Assembly: GCA_016699165.1 (NCBI GenBank)
Contig: CP064963.1
Location: 496,001 to 560,000, forward strand
Direction of reading: 5' to 3'
Length of the DNA: 64,000 nt
Origin: Candidatus Melainabacteria bacterium
GTDB lineage: Bacteria > Cyanobacteriota > Vampirovibrionia > Obscuribacterales > Obscuribacteraceae
Part shown: positions 37,190 through 45,462 of the stretch, in pieces
How positions within the stretch are numbered: the stretch's first letter is position 1
How the letters are laid out: every line of letters starts with the position of its first letter
Program-made: the position numbers and the translations under genes
The notes under the pieces: model-generated
Seen by the model: the letters and a program-made list of their open reading frames with translations, nothing else
Database searches by the model: none
Told to the model about the DNA's origin: nothing

Positions 37190-37606
37190 CTAGCTGCAAG
37201 CGGATGTTCCGCACGAGCCGTGTTCTTTCTTACCTTCAACAGGCAAATTGGCTGCTTGATAGTCGTTGAATCCACCAATCAATTCTTTGACTGGAAATCC
37301 TTTCTTAGCAAGCAATAGAGCCGCTTTGGTCGCCAAATGGCAGGTAATGTTGTAGCAAAGTACCACGGTGGTTTTATCTTTACTCAATTGGCTTTGATCG
37401 CGCTCTAAATCTTCAATTGAGATATTGAGCGATCCAGGAATATGAGCTTGTGCATAAACTTCTGGTGTGCGCAAATCAACTACTGTGATGGCTTCCTTGC
37501 CTTCAAGAGCATACTTAAGTCCAATTGGTCCAATTTCAAAAGCCAGCTTGCGCTCGAAATGTTCAACGGCTAGGGCTGATTCTTTAGATAGGGTCTGTGT
37601 CGTCAT
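37190..37606 (-). CDS. Rhodanese-domain protein
   Basis: 138 residues; AAGGAGA lies 8 bases before the ATG. One rhodanese domain: VVDLRTPEVYAQAHIPGSLNIS, and the active-site loop CYNITCH with catalytic Cys C84 and a second Cys C89. The tail GSCGTSACS adds two more Cys. It would move sulfane sulfur or sense reactive species. It is divergent from the HxlR regulator at 37776 with AGTATC boxes between them, so it is probably that regulator's target. Confidence 0.88.
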   Translation of the reverse strand: MTTQTLSKESALAVEHFERKLAFEIGPIGLKYALEGKEAITVVDLRTPEVYAQAHIPGSLNISIEDLERDQSQLSKDKTTVVLCYNITCHLATKAALLLAKKGFPVKELIGGFNDYQAANLPVEGKKEHGSCGTSACS

Positions 37607-37658
37607 CTTTTTTTCTCCTTGTAAGTTGCAAGTTTCATGCTCACAGTATAAAATTGAG

Positions 37659-37752
37659 TAGTATCAAATCGCAAGTAGACACCCAAAAGTGCGGTAGTAT
37701 CCCAAGCGTTATGCAGTATCCATTTACATCAATAGTATCTGTTTTGATACTA
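37659..37752. promoter_or_regulatory. Cluster of AGTATC boxes: HxlR operator candidates
   Basis: TAGTATC occurs at 37659-37665 and 37695-37701, CAGTATC at 37714-37720, and a perfect dyad TAGTATC-N6-GATACTA at 37733-37752. All lie in the 170 bp between the divergent rhodanese and HxlR genes. The dyad is 24 bp before the HxlR start. Autoregulation and control of the rhodanese gene are inferred. Confidence 0.6.
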
Positions 37753-37775
37753 ATGCAGCCAGAGAGGAATCCCCT

Positions 37776-38174
37776 ATGTCATGCCGTAATCAACTAGAGT
37801 GTCCCATTCTGTCCACAATCGCTATGATTTCGGACAAGTGGAAGGTCATCATTATATACAAACTCAAAGGCGGCACATTACGCTTCAATGAATTGATGCG
37901 GGCATTGCAAGGTGTCACTCAGAAAGTCTTAACCAGTCAATTACGTCAATTAGAAGAAGACGGACTTGTGTCGCGCAAAATTTATGCCGAGGTGCCACCA
38001 CGGGTGGAGTATTCACTTACACCCCTTGGTGAATCGCTTACCCCTGTGCTTGAGCAATTAGAGCAATGGGCTCGCGAACACTCTGACGATTTGATTAACG
38101 CCCGAGCTCGAGCCATACAAAAGGTAAGTGGCGAAAAATCGGAAAAAACTGAGAACGCCGAAAAAGCGAGTTAA
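37776..38174 (+). CDS. HxlR-family winged-helix regulator
   Basis: 132 residues. CPILSTIAMISDKWKVIIIYKL with Cys at residue 9, LRFNELMRALQGVTQKVLTSQLRQLEEDGLVSR and the wing VEYSLTPLGESL define the HxlR/MarR-like fold. The Cys near the N-terminus is in the place used for redox sensing in HypR/QorR-type members. GAGAGG lies about 9 bases before the ATG. The acidic/lysine tail after residue 110 is extra. Confidence 0.9.
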   Translation: MSCRNQLECPILSTIAMISDKWKVIIIYKLKGGTLRFNELMRALQGVTQKVLTSQLRQLEEDGLVSRKIYAEVPPRVEYSLTPLGESLTPVLEQLEQWAREHSDDLINARARAIQKVSGEKSEKTENAEKAS

Positions 38175-38203
38175 GCTATGAAACTCTTAGGAGACTTAGA
38201 ACC

Positions 38204-38842
38204 ATGTCTATCAAAAAATCTTTTTTTATAAGTGCCTGCCTTAGCGGATTTTTGTTCGCGACGTCGGCTCCTGTGCTTGCAAACAACTTGAATAACGGGA
38301 TTCATTTTTATAAAGCCAAGAATTATTTGATGGCATCAAAACTATTAGAAAAATCAGTTAGCGAATCACCACGCAATTGGCGCGGGCACTATTATTTAGC
38401 AAACGCTCAAATGGCACTTGGTCGGTTCACCACAGCCAAATATCACTACGAGTTGGTGCGCAATTTAGCGCCAAGTCAGGTCATTCAATCACGAGCCCAT
38501 CAAGCAATTATTCAAATGGAAAATATGCGACTGAATGCAAATGTCGCAGCTGTTGGCAGCAATCAATCTGCACGCGCCACTGTAGACCACGAAGCCGTAC
38601 TTCAAAAAAACAAACGTCGCATATTAGCCGAAGCTGAAGCAAAAGCAAAATTTATCGAAAGAGCAGCCGAGAATCAGATTAAAGCTGAAAAAGCCAATTC
38701 AAATTTCTGGATGGTAAATCCTCAAGGCGAGCAGGTAATGGTCATTCCCTGGCAGCGAGAGAATCAGATTCGTCAAGAAGCTGCAAACAACGCCCAACAC
38801 GTAAGACAAACGGCTCAGAGAAACGCCGATAACGTCTACTAA
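38204..38842 (+). CDS. Secreted TPR protein with long C-terminal helix
   Basis: 212 residues with a signal peptide ending near VLA-NN (residue 27). Two TPR-like units (GIHFYKAKNYLMASKLLEKSVSESP; AQMALGRFTTAKYHYELVRN) and a long Ala/Gln/Glu/Lys helix. Paralogue of the 34887-35525 product. It lies 29 bp after the HxlR gene on the same strand, so it may share its transcript. Confidence 0.75.
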   Translation: MSIKKSFFISACLSGFLFATSAPVLANNLNNGIHFYKAKNYLMASKLLEKSVSESPRNWRGHYYLANAQMALGRFTTAKYHYELVRNLAPSQVIQSRAHQAIIQMENMRLNANVAAVGSNQSARATVDHEAVLQKNKRRILAEAEAKAKFIERAAENQIKAEKANSNFWMVNPQGEQVMVIPWQRENQIRQEAANNAQHVRQTAQRNADNVY

Positions 38843-38900
38843 GCTTACTTCGCTCATTTGCTGCTAAACTGTATGCTCACAGTTTTGGAGATAAATCTGG

Positions 38901-39641
38901 ATGAAAAGAGTTTCGCTTGCATTAGCTGCCAGTCTGCTTGTCATAGGCAGTGTCAGTGTCACTTCCGGGTTGAATCAAGCTTTTGCAGAAGAAAGGACCT
39001 CGGATACTAAATCTCAAGCTCCAGTCATTGCTCCAAGTTCTGAAGCGTGTCTTGAAAAAGTGCGAGGAATGGCTGAGACATTTCCCAAAATGGCAGAAGC
39101 TGGCAAAGAAGCTGTCCGCACAATGATTCCCGACCCAGCCGAATTCGAGAAAAAATTACCTGCAATTGAAGAAGTCTTGAAAAACAAAGACGCCATGAAT
39201 TTGAAAAACTATGGCGGTCTTTCTGAAGCATATTTATTTAAAGGTGATGAAGAGAAAGCAGAAAAGCTGCTCAAGTCAGTTTCGGAAGGTGCCAAAGAGA
39301 TTTTGCCGGAGAACGACAATTTTCTAGCCGCGGTAAAAGGAGATTTTGGTCTTGCCTATTACCTAAATAATAAATACGACAAAGCAGAAACTTATCTAGG
39401 CGATGCCGTTAGTCAATTAGAAAAGCACTACCAGCCTGCCTTGGCAAATAATCTGGTGGCATCTTATTTGTGTATGACTATTATTAAAGACAAGCAAGGC
39501 AAAACTGAAGAAGCAAAAGGTTTCGCTAAAAAATTAGTGGTGCTAGCTTTGAAACTAAGACAAGAACAACCGCTTCCAATTCCGACAACTGAAGCTCCGG
39601 CTCAGGCTGTTCCTGCGGAAAAAGAAGCTGCTGCAAAGTAA
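38901..39641 (+). CDS. Secreted TPR protein
   Basis: 246 residues; GGAG lies 10 bases before the ATG. The signal peptide ends at about AFA-EE (residue 30). Residues 85-205 hold about three TPRs (YGGLSEAYLFKGDEEKAEK, GLAYYLNNKYDKAETYL, SYLCMTIIKDKQGKTEEAK). The tail is Pro/Ala-rich. It probably forms a transcription unit with the preceding TPR gene. Confidence 0.78.
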   Translation: MKRVSLALAASLLVIGSVSVTSGLNQAFAEERTSDTKSQAPVIAPSSEACLEKVRGMAETFPKMAEAGKEAVRTMIPDPAEFEKKLPAIEEVLKNKDAMNLKNYGGLSEAYLFKGDEEKAEKLLKSVSEGAKEILPENDNFLAAVKGDFGLAYYLNNKYDKAETYLGDAVSQLEKHYQPALANNLVASYLCMTIIKDKQGKTEEAKGFAKKLVVLALKLRQEQPLPIPTTEAPAQAVPAEKEAAAK

Positions 39642-39672
39642 CGCTTATGAAAATCAAATCTGCCCTTTTGAC

Positions 39673-39912
39673 GGCAATCTCGCTGGTATCGCATCTGATA
39701 TCTGCGTATTATTTACTGCAAACGATGCTTACATGCGAGGGTTTGAAGTAAACATAATTTCTGATTGTGTAATCGCAAATACACCTGAAGATACAGAAGC
39801 GGCTCTCAAAAAAATGAAAACCCTACTCAAAGCTAAGCTCTGGACTGCAAAAGAAGCAGCTCTGGAGTTTGAAAAAATAAGCGATAAAATTAAAACCAGC
39901 GAAAAGCTCTAA
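39673..39912 (+). pseudogene. 5'-truncated isochorismatase/cysteine-hydrolase remnant
   Basis: The frame starting at 39673 reads GNLAGIASDICVLFTANDAY, then MRGFEVNIISDCVIANTPED, and ends at TAA 39910-39912. This is the C-terminal third of an isochorismatase/nicotinamidase-type hydrolase, with the catalytic Cys in SDICV and the usual ATAxDA-like follow-up. The N-terminal Asp and Lys of the triad are absent: upstream of about 39660 the frame runs into the end of the TPR gene, and there is no start codon or ribosome-binding site. It is best read as the remains of a deleted gene. Its end overlaps the convergent gene at 39890 by 23 bp. Confidence 0.7.
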
Positions 39913-41074
39913 GGGCGTTTGCTCTGGAAAGATCTCTCGATTTAATACTATCTCGCAGTGCTTGAGCTTGATTCATCAATACCTGACTGATACTACCGCC
40001 AGTTCTACTTGCAGCGTGCAGAGTAGCTGCCATTTCGTTTAACTCGCTAATCTGCAAGCGCGTTCCCATTTCGGCAAGCGATTTATAAAGCGGAGTGTTA
40101 TGCTCACGAACAGCCATTAGGGCAATAGAAAGCTCTTTGCACAAATGCGGACAAGCGCCGGCATTATTCACCACAATTTCATTAATGGCATGCAACCATG
40201 GCGTTCCAGACTGCAAATACATAACAAGTAAATCAAGAAACTTGGGAAGCTCATCTCGAACTTTCGCACCTTGCATTTTATTCTTCATCTGATCAGCAAT
40301 ACTCACTTCTTGAGTGGTCGCTGACATTATCTGAGGCTTTTTCAAAAGTGGATTGTCAGATTGATGTGTTTGTGCAAATTTCCAAGACTCCATCGACCTA
40401 TTTGTCTGGCTCAACCGAGCTTTATACAACTGAACTAGAGCGTTGTGCTCTTGTGAATAAGCGATAAATTCACGCTCAAAGATATCAATCAGCATCGAAA
40501 GTGCCTTGTCTACTACTTCTAACTGACCCTTTTCCCAGGCGATGTCGAGTCTTGGGCGCAATCCAGAAAAATTAAGCCAGTTTCGATCAGGATCAATTTC
40601 TTTGTACGCTGGCAAAATAATTTGATGCAAACGAACAGATTCGGCTCGATTCACCTCGAATACTCTAATACCAAGCATTGCCGTCAAAACTTCAAGCACT
40701 TCGGGATGATTATCTGGATAATAAAGCTGCCTGATTTCAAGCGCCTGCTCTAAAAAAGGATATCCTCGTTCATAATCGCCGATATAACTACATCCAAGAC
40801 CAGCTAGATAAGTAGATAAACTAAGCTGGGTAGATTGTGGACCCCAGAATTCGCTATCGCACACAACAGCTTCAGAAGCGCATTTAGCTACTTTTTCATA
40901 ATCGCGCTTAGAATTATTAACCAGGGCAAGACCTCGCAAAGCCTCACCCTGCATTGAAATATCGCCCTCGGCACGAGCCAGTTTGAGCGCCTCGACATAA
41001 GATTTGCCCGCCATGCCCGACAGGTTGCGGGCTAGAGCGAATTCAGCTTCTCGGATAAACTTTTCGGAGGTCAC
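39890..41074 (-). CDS. TPR domain fused to a GspF/TadC-type domain
   Basis: 394 residues with no signal peptide. Residues 1-150 are TPR-like (RDYEKVAKCASEAV, YERGYPFLEQALEIRQLYYPDNHPEV is the kinesin-light-chain style). Residues 275-385 resemble the cytoplasmic helical domain of type II secretion F / TadB-TadC proteins: LLVMYLQSGTPWLHAINEI, then a helix pair and ASRTGGSISQVLMNQAQALRD. The membrane helices that normally follow are missing; the protein stops soon after with ANALRAFRWF. The last codons overlap the hydrolase remnant, so the end may be secondary. Confidence 0.65.
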   Translation of the reverse strand: MTSEKFIREAEFALARNLSGMAGKSYVEALKLARAEGDISMQGEALRGLALVNNSKRDYEKVAKCASEAVVCDSEFWGPQSTQLSLSTYLAGLGCSYIGDYERGYPFLEQALEIRQLYYPDNHPEVLEVLTAMLGIRVFEVNRAESVRLHQIILPAYKEIDPDRNWLNFSGLRPRLDIAWEKGQLEVVDKALSMLIDIFEREFIAYSQEHNALVQLYKARLSQTNRSMESWKFAQTHQSDNPLLKKPQIMSATTQEVSIADQMKNKMQGAKVRDELPKFLDLLVMYLQSGTPWLHAINEIVVNNAGACPHLCKELSIALMAVREHNTPLYKSLAEMGTRLQISELNEMAATLHAASRTGGSISQVLMNQAQALRDSIKSRDLSRANALRAFRWF

Positions 41075-41178
41075 ATCAGGTCCTTTTTACTGTGATTTCA
41101 TTTTACCCAGGAACCTATGGCATTTGAACGCGTCTCCTTTGGCGAAAAAAATTACCAGAAGCGATAAGGGGGCGTATG

Positions 41179-41358
41179 ATGCCACAAAATCAGAATAATA
41201 AAAACAAAATACGAGGCTTTTCTGCCAAAAGTAAGACTGAGCAAAAGGCAGAGTTTGCTAAAGCAGAAGAAAGAAGTCACGAAGATCCTCATTTTGAAGA
41301 AGGCAAGCACTTAAACGAGCCCGAACAAAAAGAAAAGAAACAATCTAAGAACAGGTGA
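41179..41358 (+). CDS. Small hydrophilic protein
   Basis: 59 residues from ATG 41179 (an ATG one codon earlier is possible); AAGGGGG lies 6 bases before. Composed almost only of Lys, Glu, Gln, Asn, Ser; probably disordered. It is followed 47 bp later by another small hydrophilic gene. This resembles stress-related hydrophilins, but no family is recognised. Confidence 0.55.
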   Translation: MPQNQNNKNKIRGFSAKSKTEQKAEFAKAEERSHEDPHFEEGKHLNEPEQKEKKQSKNR

Positions 41359-41405
41359 CTGCGCAGTGCGCACCACCAGTAGTGACTGGTATCAGGAGGC
41401 TAAAA

Positions 41406-41651
41406 ATGAGTAAGAAAGACGACAAAAACAAAGATAAGGTGACATCCTCAAGCGGCGGTCGCAAAGCAGATGTTGATGATCAAACAAAAGATAAATTCAA
41501 AAGCGAATCTGTGCATGAAGGTGCCAAACAGACAAACGACTGCGGTACCCAGAACCTTGGCGACTCAGAAGACCAGGGCTATGAAGAAAACTTCTTAGAC
41601 GATAAAGAAGACTACGAAGGATCGCCAGAATCCGGAATGGGTGGGACTTAA
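41406..41651 (+). CDS. Small acidic hydrophilic protein
   Basis: 81 residues from ATG 41406, with CAGGAGG 6 bases upstream. Lys/Asp-rich start, then an acidic end with DDKEDYEGSPESG. Probably disordered. Likely in one transcript with the gene at 41179. Confidence 0.6.
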   Translation: MSKKDDKNKDKVTSSSGGRKADVDDQTKDKFKSESVHEGAKQTNDCGTQNLGDSEDQGYEENFLDDKEDYEGSPESGMGGT

Positions 41652-41652
41652 C

Positions 41653-42732
41653 CTATTCTTGAAGGTTGACTAAGTCATAACCTAAATCATATTTGTTTCC
41701 CACAGATGAATTGGGAAGCAAATATGTTTGCATGTCTAATTCATGAGAATTCTCGATGTACCGTTCTAACCACCCTGTTTCCTTACTAAAAACTTGTGAT
41801 TCAACATCAAAAAAACCTATAAATCTACCTTTATAAAACGCTGTCCAGGCTGCTCCATGTTCTGACTGAAAATAAATCATTCCAGTTCTTGTATCCCCAT
41901 ACTTAAACCAATCAAGTGCGATCTGGACTAAATTTTCGTCCTCTCTTTTCAAATGCCATGAATCGAAAGTCCCTAAAAAAGGAGCACCTAAAGGGATTAC
42001 AAGCTTCTTTTCTAGATTGACGACTTCAACTACTGCATCTTCCTCAACAAGATTGTCCAGAATAGCTAAAATACTTTCTTCGGTGTTGCGACCAAAAGTT
42101 TCGCTTGCACACCTATATTCAGCTCTAATACATCTGCCTACGAGCATGACCATATAACCTCTTGCAAGAAGTTGTTGGGATGAAAATCTGATGCATCCAC
42201 TAAAGTTAGGCGCACTTACTGATGTTATAAAACGCTTTATATTGATTTCTTCAAAGTTTAATTGCTCGAAGGCGGTACCAATAGACATGGGCAAATAGTC
42301 GGAACACCTTTTGTATTTGAAATGAGATGTATCAACTGTTTCGCTTTGGAATCGTCTGATTATTGGCTTTCCATCAACGAAATTTTCATTTTCGCTTTGT
42401 CCCAAAATAAATGTAGGCATACCTGAAGACGTAAATTCTTTAAAAACTACCGATAGCAAAATATTTTTTCCTAGAGTTTTATCGGTTTTTAAAAATGCAT
42501 CAACCGAAGTGTCTCGAATTTGTACTCGATAACCACCGATAACCGAAGCAACAGTTCGAACCACCATTTTTTGCCCAAATCGTAAGTTGGGCTTATTCCT
42601 GTGACTGTCGTCATCTTCACCTTCGGCAAAATAACCGATGGCAGTTTTTCGAGGCGGTCTGCCAGAGCCACCTCGGTCGGTCTCTGGTTGAAGTTTGGGC
42701 GCCTTAGACTTAGATGATTCGTCTTCGCTCAT
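41653..42732 (-). CDS. Protein of unknown function
   Basis: 359 residues from ATG 42732. An in-frame extension to 42786 would translate the terminator of the upstream gene and is rejected. A disordered charged start (1-35) precedes two regions: about 50-100 (VVRTVASVIGGYRVQI...LGKNILLSVV) and about 165-330 with IRFSSQQLLARGYMVMLVGRCIRAEY and YFQSEHGAAWTAFYKGRFIGFF. The second is faintly like DUF4388/PATAN signalling domains; confidence in that is low. No membrane segment. It converges with the 41406 gene with no gap. Confidence 0.55.
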   Translation of the reverse strand: MSEDESSKSKAPKLQPETDRGGSGRPPRKTAIGYFAEGEDDDSHRNKPNLRFGQKMVVRTVASVIGGYRVQIRDTSVDAFLKTDKTLGKNILLSVVFKEFTSSGMPTFILGQSENENFVDGKPIIRRFQSETVDTSHFKYKRCSDYLPMSIGTAFEQLNFEEINIKRFITSVSAPNFSGCIRFSSQQLLARGYMVMLVGRCIRAEYRCASETFGRNTEESILAILDNLVEEDAVVEVVNLEKKLVIPLGAPFLGTFDSWHLKREDENLVQIALDWFKYGDTRTGMIYFQSEHGAAWTAFYKGRFIGFFDVESQVFSKETGWLERYIENSHELDMQTYLLPNSSVGNKYDLGYDLVNLQE

Positions 42733-42751
42733 TGAACTACTATAAATTAAA

Positions 42752-42777
42752 AGAGCAGCAATTGAAATTGCTGCTCT
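42752..42777 (-). terminator. Terminator of the H1-tailed hemerythrin gene
   Basis: AGAGCAGCAATT (42752-42763) pairs perfectly with AATTGCTGCTCT (42766-42777). On the minus strand it is followed by TTTTAATTTAT. It ends the 42808-43596 transcript. Confidence 0.8.
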
Positions 42778-42807
42778 CGTGGTCAAAATCTAGTTTTATT
42801 AGATTTG

Positions 42808-43596
42808 CTAGCTCGCTTTCTTCAAACGCGTTGCTTGTGCCTTTTTGGCCGCAGGCTTTTTAGCTTGTACAATCTTTTTAGCTGCTGGTTTAGCTGCTGG
42901 CTTTTTGGCCTGAACAACTTTCTTGGTTGCTGCCTTTTTATCTGGTGCTTTTTTTGCTGGAGCTTTCTTAGCTGCGACCTTCTTAGTTGATGCCTTTTTA
43001 GTAGGGGCTTTTTTGGCAGCGGCTTTCTTGGTATTAGCTTTTTTAGGTTCGATTTTGGCTTTAGTAGCCGATTTAGGCAACGGCTTTTTCGCTTTAGAAG
43101 CTGGTACTTCGCTCATTAAGCGTGTTTTTTCTTGGACGATTTTTTGTCCAAGTTCGTCCATATCGACACCACTGCGCTCGATAGTCTGAAAGATTCCGTT
43201 CTCTTCTTCCTTAACGTGGTGCTTAACTATTTCAGAAAGTACTTTCACTTTCGATTTGAGATTGCTCTCTGAGCCGTTCGCTTCAGCTAATTCAGCCAAA
43301 ACCAGTTTTACAACATGGTGCTCTTCGTTAGCTTCGCCATTTTTTTCTTCATCTTCTTTTTCAAGAATTGGATAAAGCAGTTTTTCTTCAACCCGTGTGT
43401 GCAGGTCTAGTTCTTTAATTATTTGTTGAATCAATTGATAACGCTGATTGGTTGTTCTACTCGATTCAAAATCTTTGAAAAGTTCTTCCACCTTTCTGTG
43501 ATCTTGCTTGAGCAGCCAAATTGCGTTACCTGGTTTTTCACCAGTAAAAATTTCTTTAATGGCTTCAACAATGCCAATTTCGTTCTTTTCTTCCAT
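42808..43596 (-). CDS. Hemerythrin domain fused to a histone-H1-like Lys/Ala/Pro tail
   Basis: 262 residues; TAGGAGA before the ATG. Residues 20-165 form an HHE hemerythrin domain: LLKQDHRKVEELF, LHTRVEEKLLYPIL, NEEHHVVKLVLAEL, VKHHVKEEENGIF carry the iron-binding His/Glu residues. From about 168 to the end there are some 95 residues of AKKA/PAKK/TKKA repeats with about 40 Lys and no acidic patch. Such tails bind DNA in bacterial H1-like proteins. This suggests a nucleoid-associated iron or oxygen-binding protein, possibly protecting DNA; that role is inference. Confidence 0.88.
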   Translation of the reverse strand: MEEKNEIGIVEAIKEIFTGEKPGNAIWLLKQDHRKVEELFKDFESSRTTNQRYQLIQQIIKELDLHTRVEEKLLYPILEKEDEEKNGEANEEHHVVKLVLAELAEANGSESNLKSKVKVLSEIVKHHVKEEENGIFQTIERSGVDMDELGQKIVQEKTRLMSEVPASKAKKPLPKSATKAKIEPKKANTKKAAAKKAPTKKASTKKVAAKKAPAKKAPDKKAATKKVVQAKKPAAKPAAKKIVQAKKPAAKKAQATRLKKAS

Positions 43597-43624
43597 GAAA
43601 CAATCTCCTAATTTCGCCTACTTA

Positions 43625-43816
43625 TTAGCTAGACGGGTTTACTTTTTTGTCGCTGCCTACATTTCGTTTGCGTTTGCCATACTCGTCCAATTTAGACTCG
43701 GACTTGTCTTCGCTTGAAACATCTTCGGTATTGCCGGCGGGGCTGTATTCCAAAATTATTTTTTTAGCAGCTTCAGCTCTTTCTTCTTCGGTGCTTTCTT
43801 TTTCTTCATTACTCAT
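43625..43816 (-). CDS. Small charged protein
   Basis: 63 residues from ATG 43816 (one two codons earlier is also possible). Acidic first half with EKESTEEERAEAAKK, basic end. Probably disordered. It lies 28 bp before the H1-tailed hemerythrin gene on the same strand, so it is probably co-transcribed. Confidence 0.55.
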   Translation of the reverse strand: MSNEEKESTEEERAEAAKKIILEYSPAGNTEDVSSEDKSESKLDEYGKRKRNVGSDKKVNPSS

Positions 43817-44009
43817 GATCATTCGACTCCGTGTCAGAACCGTTATATTGGATTGCATAGCACGAATAAGTGTTGACCTATTCCAAGATGCCTGTCAGTC
43901 TCGCTTGGCTACCGCCGCGTCAGGGAAAGCACTACAATTAAAATAAGTGCTAGACATTTTTCAAATCGCTCAAAGTGGGCGAAAATAGAAGTTGCCTCAC
44001 GTGTGGATT

Positions 44010-45458
44010 ATGGATATCAAAAAAGACTCTATGCCAAACGAAATGAATCTGCTCCACAGACAGCTTCAGCATGAGCAAAAACGTTATCAGGAATTGTTTG
44101 ATTCCGCTCCAGATGGCTATATTTTGACTAATGCAGTGGGCGAAATCACCAGATGCAACGAGGCTGCAGCTTTGCTGCTCGATGCACCGCGTGCGCACTT
44201 AGTAGGCGAATCGATAATTTCTTTCATTTCTCTTGAAGACAGGCTCATTACTAAAGAAAGCATAGATACCTGCATTGACGGCAAAGGAACACAGCGCTTT
44301 GAAGCACAAATACAAACCGGCAAAGAAGATAGAATCCATGCATTTGTCACGCTCAATTGCCCAGGACTATCTGATACAGACATAAATGAGCTTCACTGGC
44401 GCATTCAAGATATTAGTATTCGTATAACCGCAGAAGAAAAACATTCGCAATTAAGAGCAATTGTCGCTCTTTCAAGTGACGCGGTCATTGAAACAAGCGC
44501 AAATGGCGCCATTGTGAGCTGGAATGATGGAGCTGAAATTTTGTTTGGGCACAGTGCAAATAACATGATTGGTCAGTCAATTTTAACTCTTGTAAGTGAA
44601 GCGGCTAAAAGCGAGCTATTTGATTTTTTCAACAAAAGCAAACGTCAGGAAATCGAACTCAATTTTCCTATCGTCACAAAAGACTTCATCAATAAGCACG
44701 TCAAAATGAAAGTGACACTGGTCAAAGATAGAAAAGGTAAAGTTTCCAATTGCTCTGCAGTTTTTCGCGACATCACTTCAGAGATGCAGAACGAAAATGA
44801 TTTGCGCATCTATCTAAAACGACTTGTAGACATTCAAGAAAAGGAGCGTGCTCGCATCGCTCAAGAGTTGCACGACGGCACCGGACAACACTTAGCTGCC
44901 GTTGGTCTTGCACTTGGCGCCATCATTAATAATTACGACCAAACAGTTCCAATCGAAAAGAAGCTGCAAAATTTACAGTCGATGCTCACCGAGCTTGGTA
45001 GAGAAATACATAATGTAGCCTGGGAGTTACGTCCGCCTTCTTTGGATAAGCATGGACTTGTGCCCGCATTGAAGCACTATACGGAGATTTGGAGCAATCG
45101 CACTGGCATCAACGTCGAGTTTTTGGCAACTGGAGTGGAATCTGTCCGGGCGTCATCGACAGTAGAAACTGCGCTATTTAGAATAGTTCAGGAGTCATTC
45201 ACCAATATCGCCAAACATGCCAATGCCAGCAAAGTTAATGTCATTTTGCAACAGCATAAAAATGAGATTCACCTGGTAGTGGAGGACAATGGAGAAGGAT
45301 TTCCGACCGAAAATGACCGGGAAAGCTCTGGACAAAGTATGGGTTTATCCGGTATGAAAGAGAGGGCAAATCTGGCGGGAGGAAACTTCCAAATCGAGTC
45401 CAGTCACGGCCACGGCACTGCGATATTTGTTCGCGTACCCTTCGAGAAAAGAGATTGA
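44010..45458 (+). CDS. PAS-PAS sensor histidine kinase (NarL/DegS type)
   Basis: 482 residues from ATG 44010 (GTG and TTG codons shortly upstream are alternatives). No membrane segments. PAS1 at about 22-140 (YQELFDSAPDGYILTN), PAS2 at about 145-265 (IVALSSDAVIETSANGAIVSWN). HisKA_3 dimerisation domain with phospho-His H288 in IAQELHDGTGQHLAAV. HATPase with DNGEGF and GLSGMKERA. It should phosphorylate the response regulator encoded 4 bp downstream. The signal is cytoplasmic; no cofactor-binding residue was identified. Confidence 0.92.
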   Translation: MDIKKDSMPNEMNLLHRQLQHEQKRYQELFDSAPDGYILTNAVGEITRCNEAAALLLDAPRAHLVGESIISFISLEDRLITKESIDTCIDGKGTQRFEAQIQTGKEDRIHAFVTLNCPGLSDTDINELHWRIQDISIRITAEEKHSQLRAIVALSSDAVIETSANGAIVSWNDGAEILFGHSANNMIGQSILTLVSEAAKSELFDFFNKSKRQEIELNFPIVTKDFINKHVKMKVTLVKDRKGKVSNCSAVFRDITSEMQNENDLRIYLKRLVDIQEKERARIAQELHDGTGQHLAAVGLALGAIINNYDQTVPIEKKLQNLQSMLTELGREIHNVAWELRPPSLDKHGLVPALKHYTEIWSNRTGINVEFLATGVESVRASSTVETALFRIVQESFTNIAKHANASKVNVILQQHKNEIHLVVEDNGEGFPTENDRESSGQSMGLSGMKERANLAGGNFQIESSHGHGTAIFVRVPFEKRD

Positions 45459-45462
45459 AAAA

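Noticed and set aside
42733..42786. N-terminal extension of the 41653-42732 protein
   Set aside because: The extra codons come from the terminator hairpin of the upstream gene.
42805..43189. Plus-strand frames rich in Phe, Leu and Ala, like membrane proteins
   Set aside because: They are the antisense of the Lys/Ala tail of the hemerythrin-H1 fusion.
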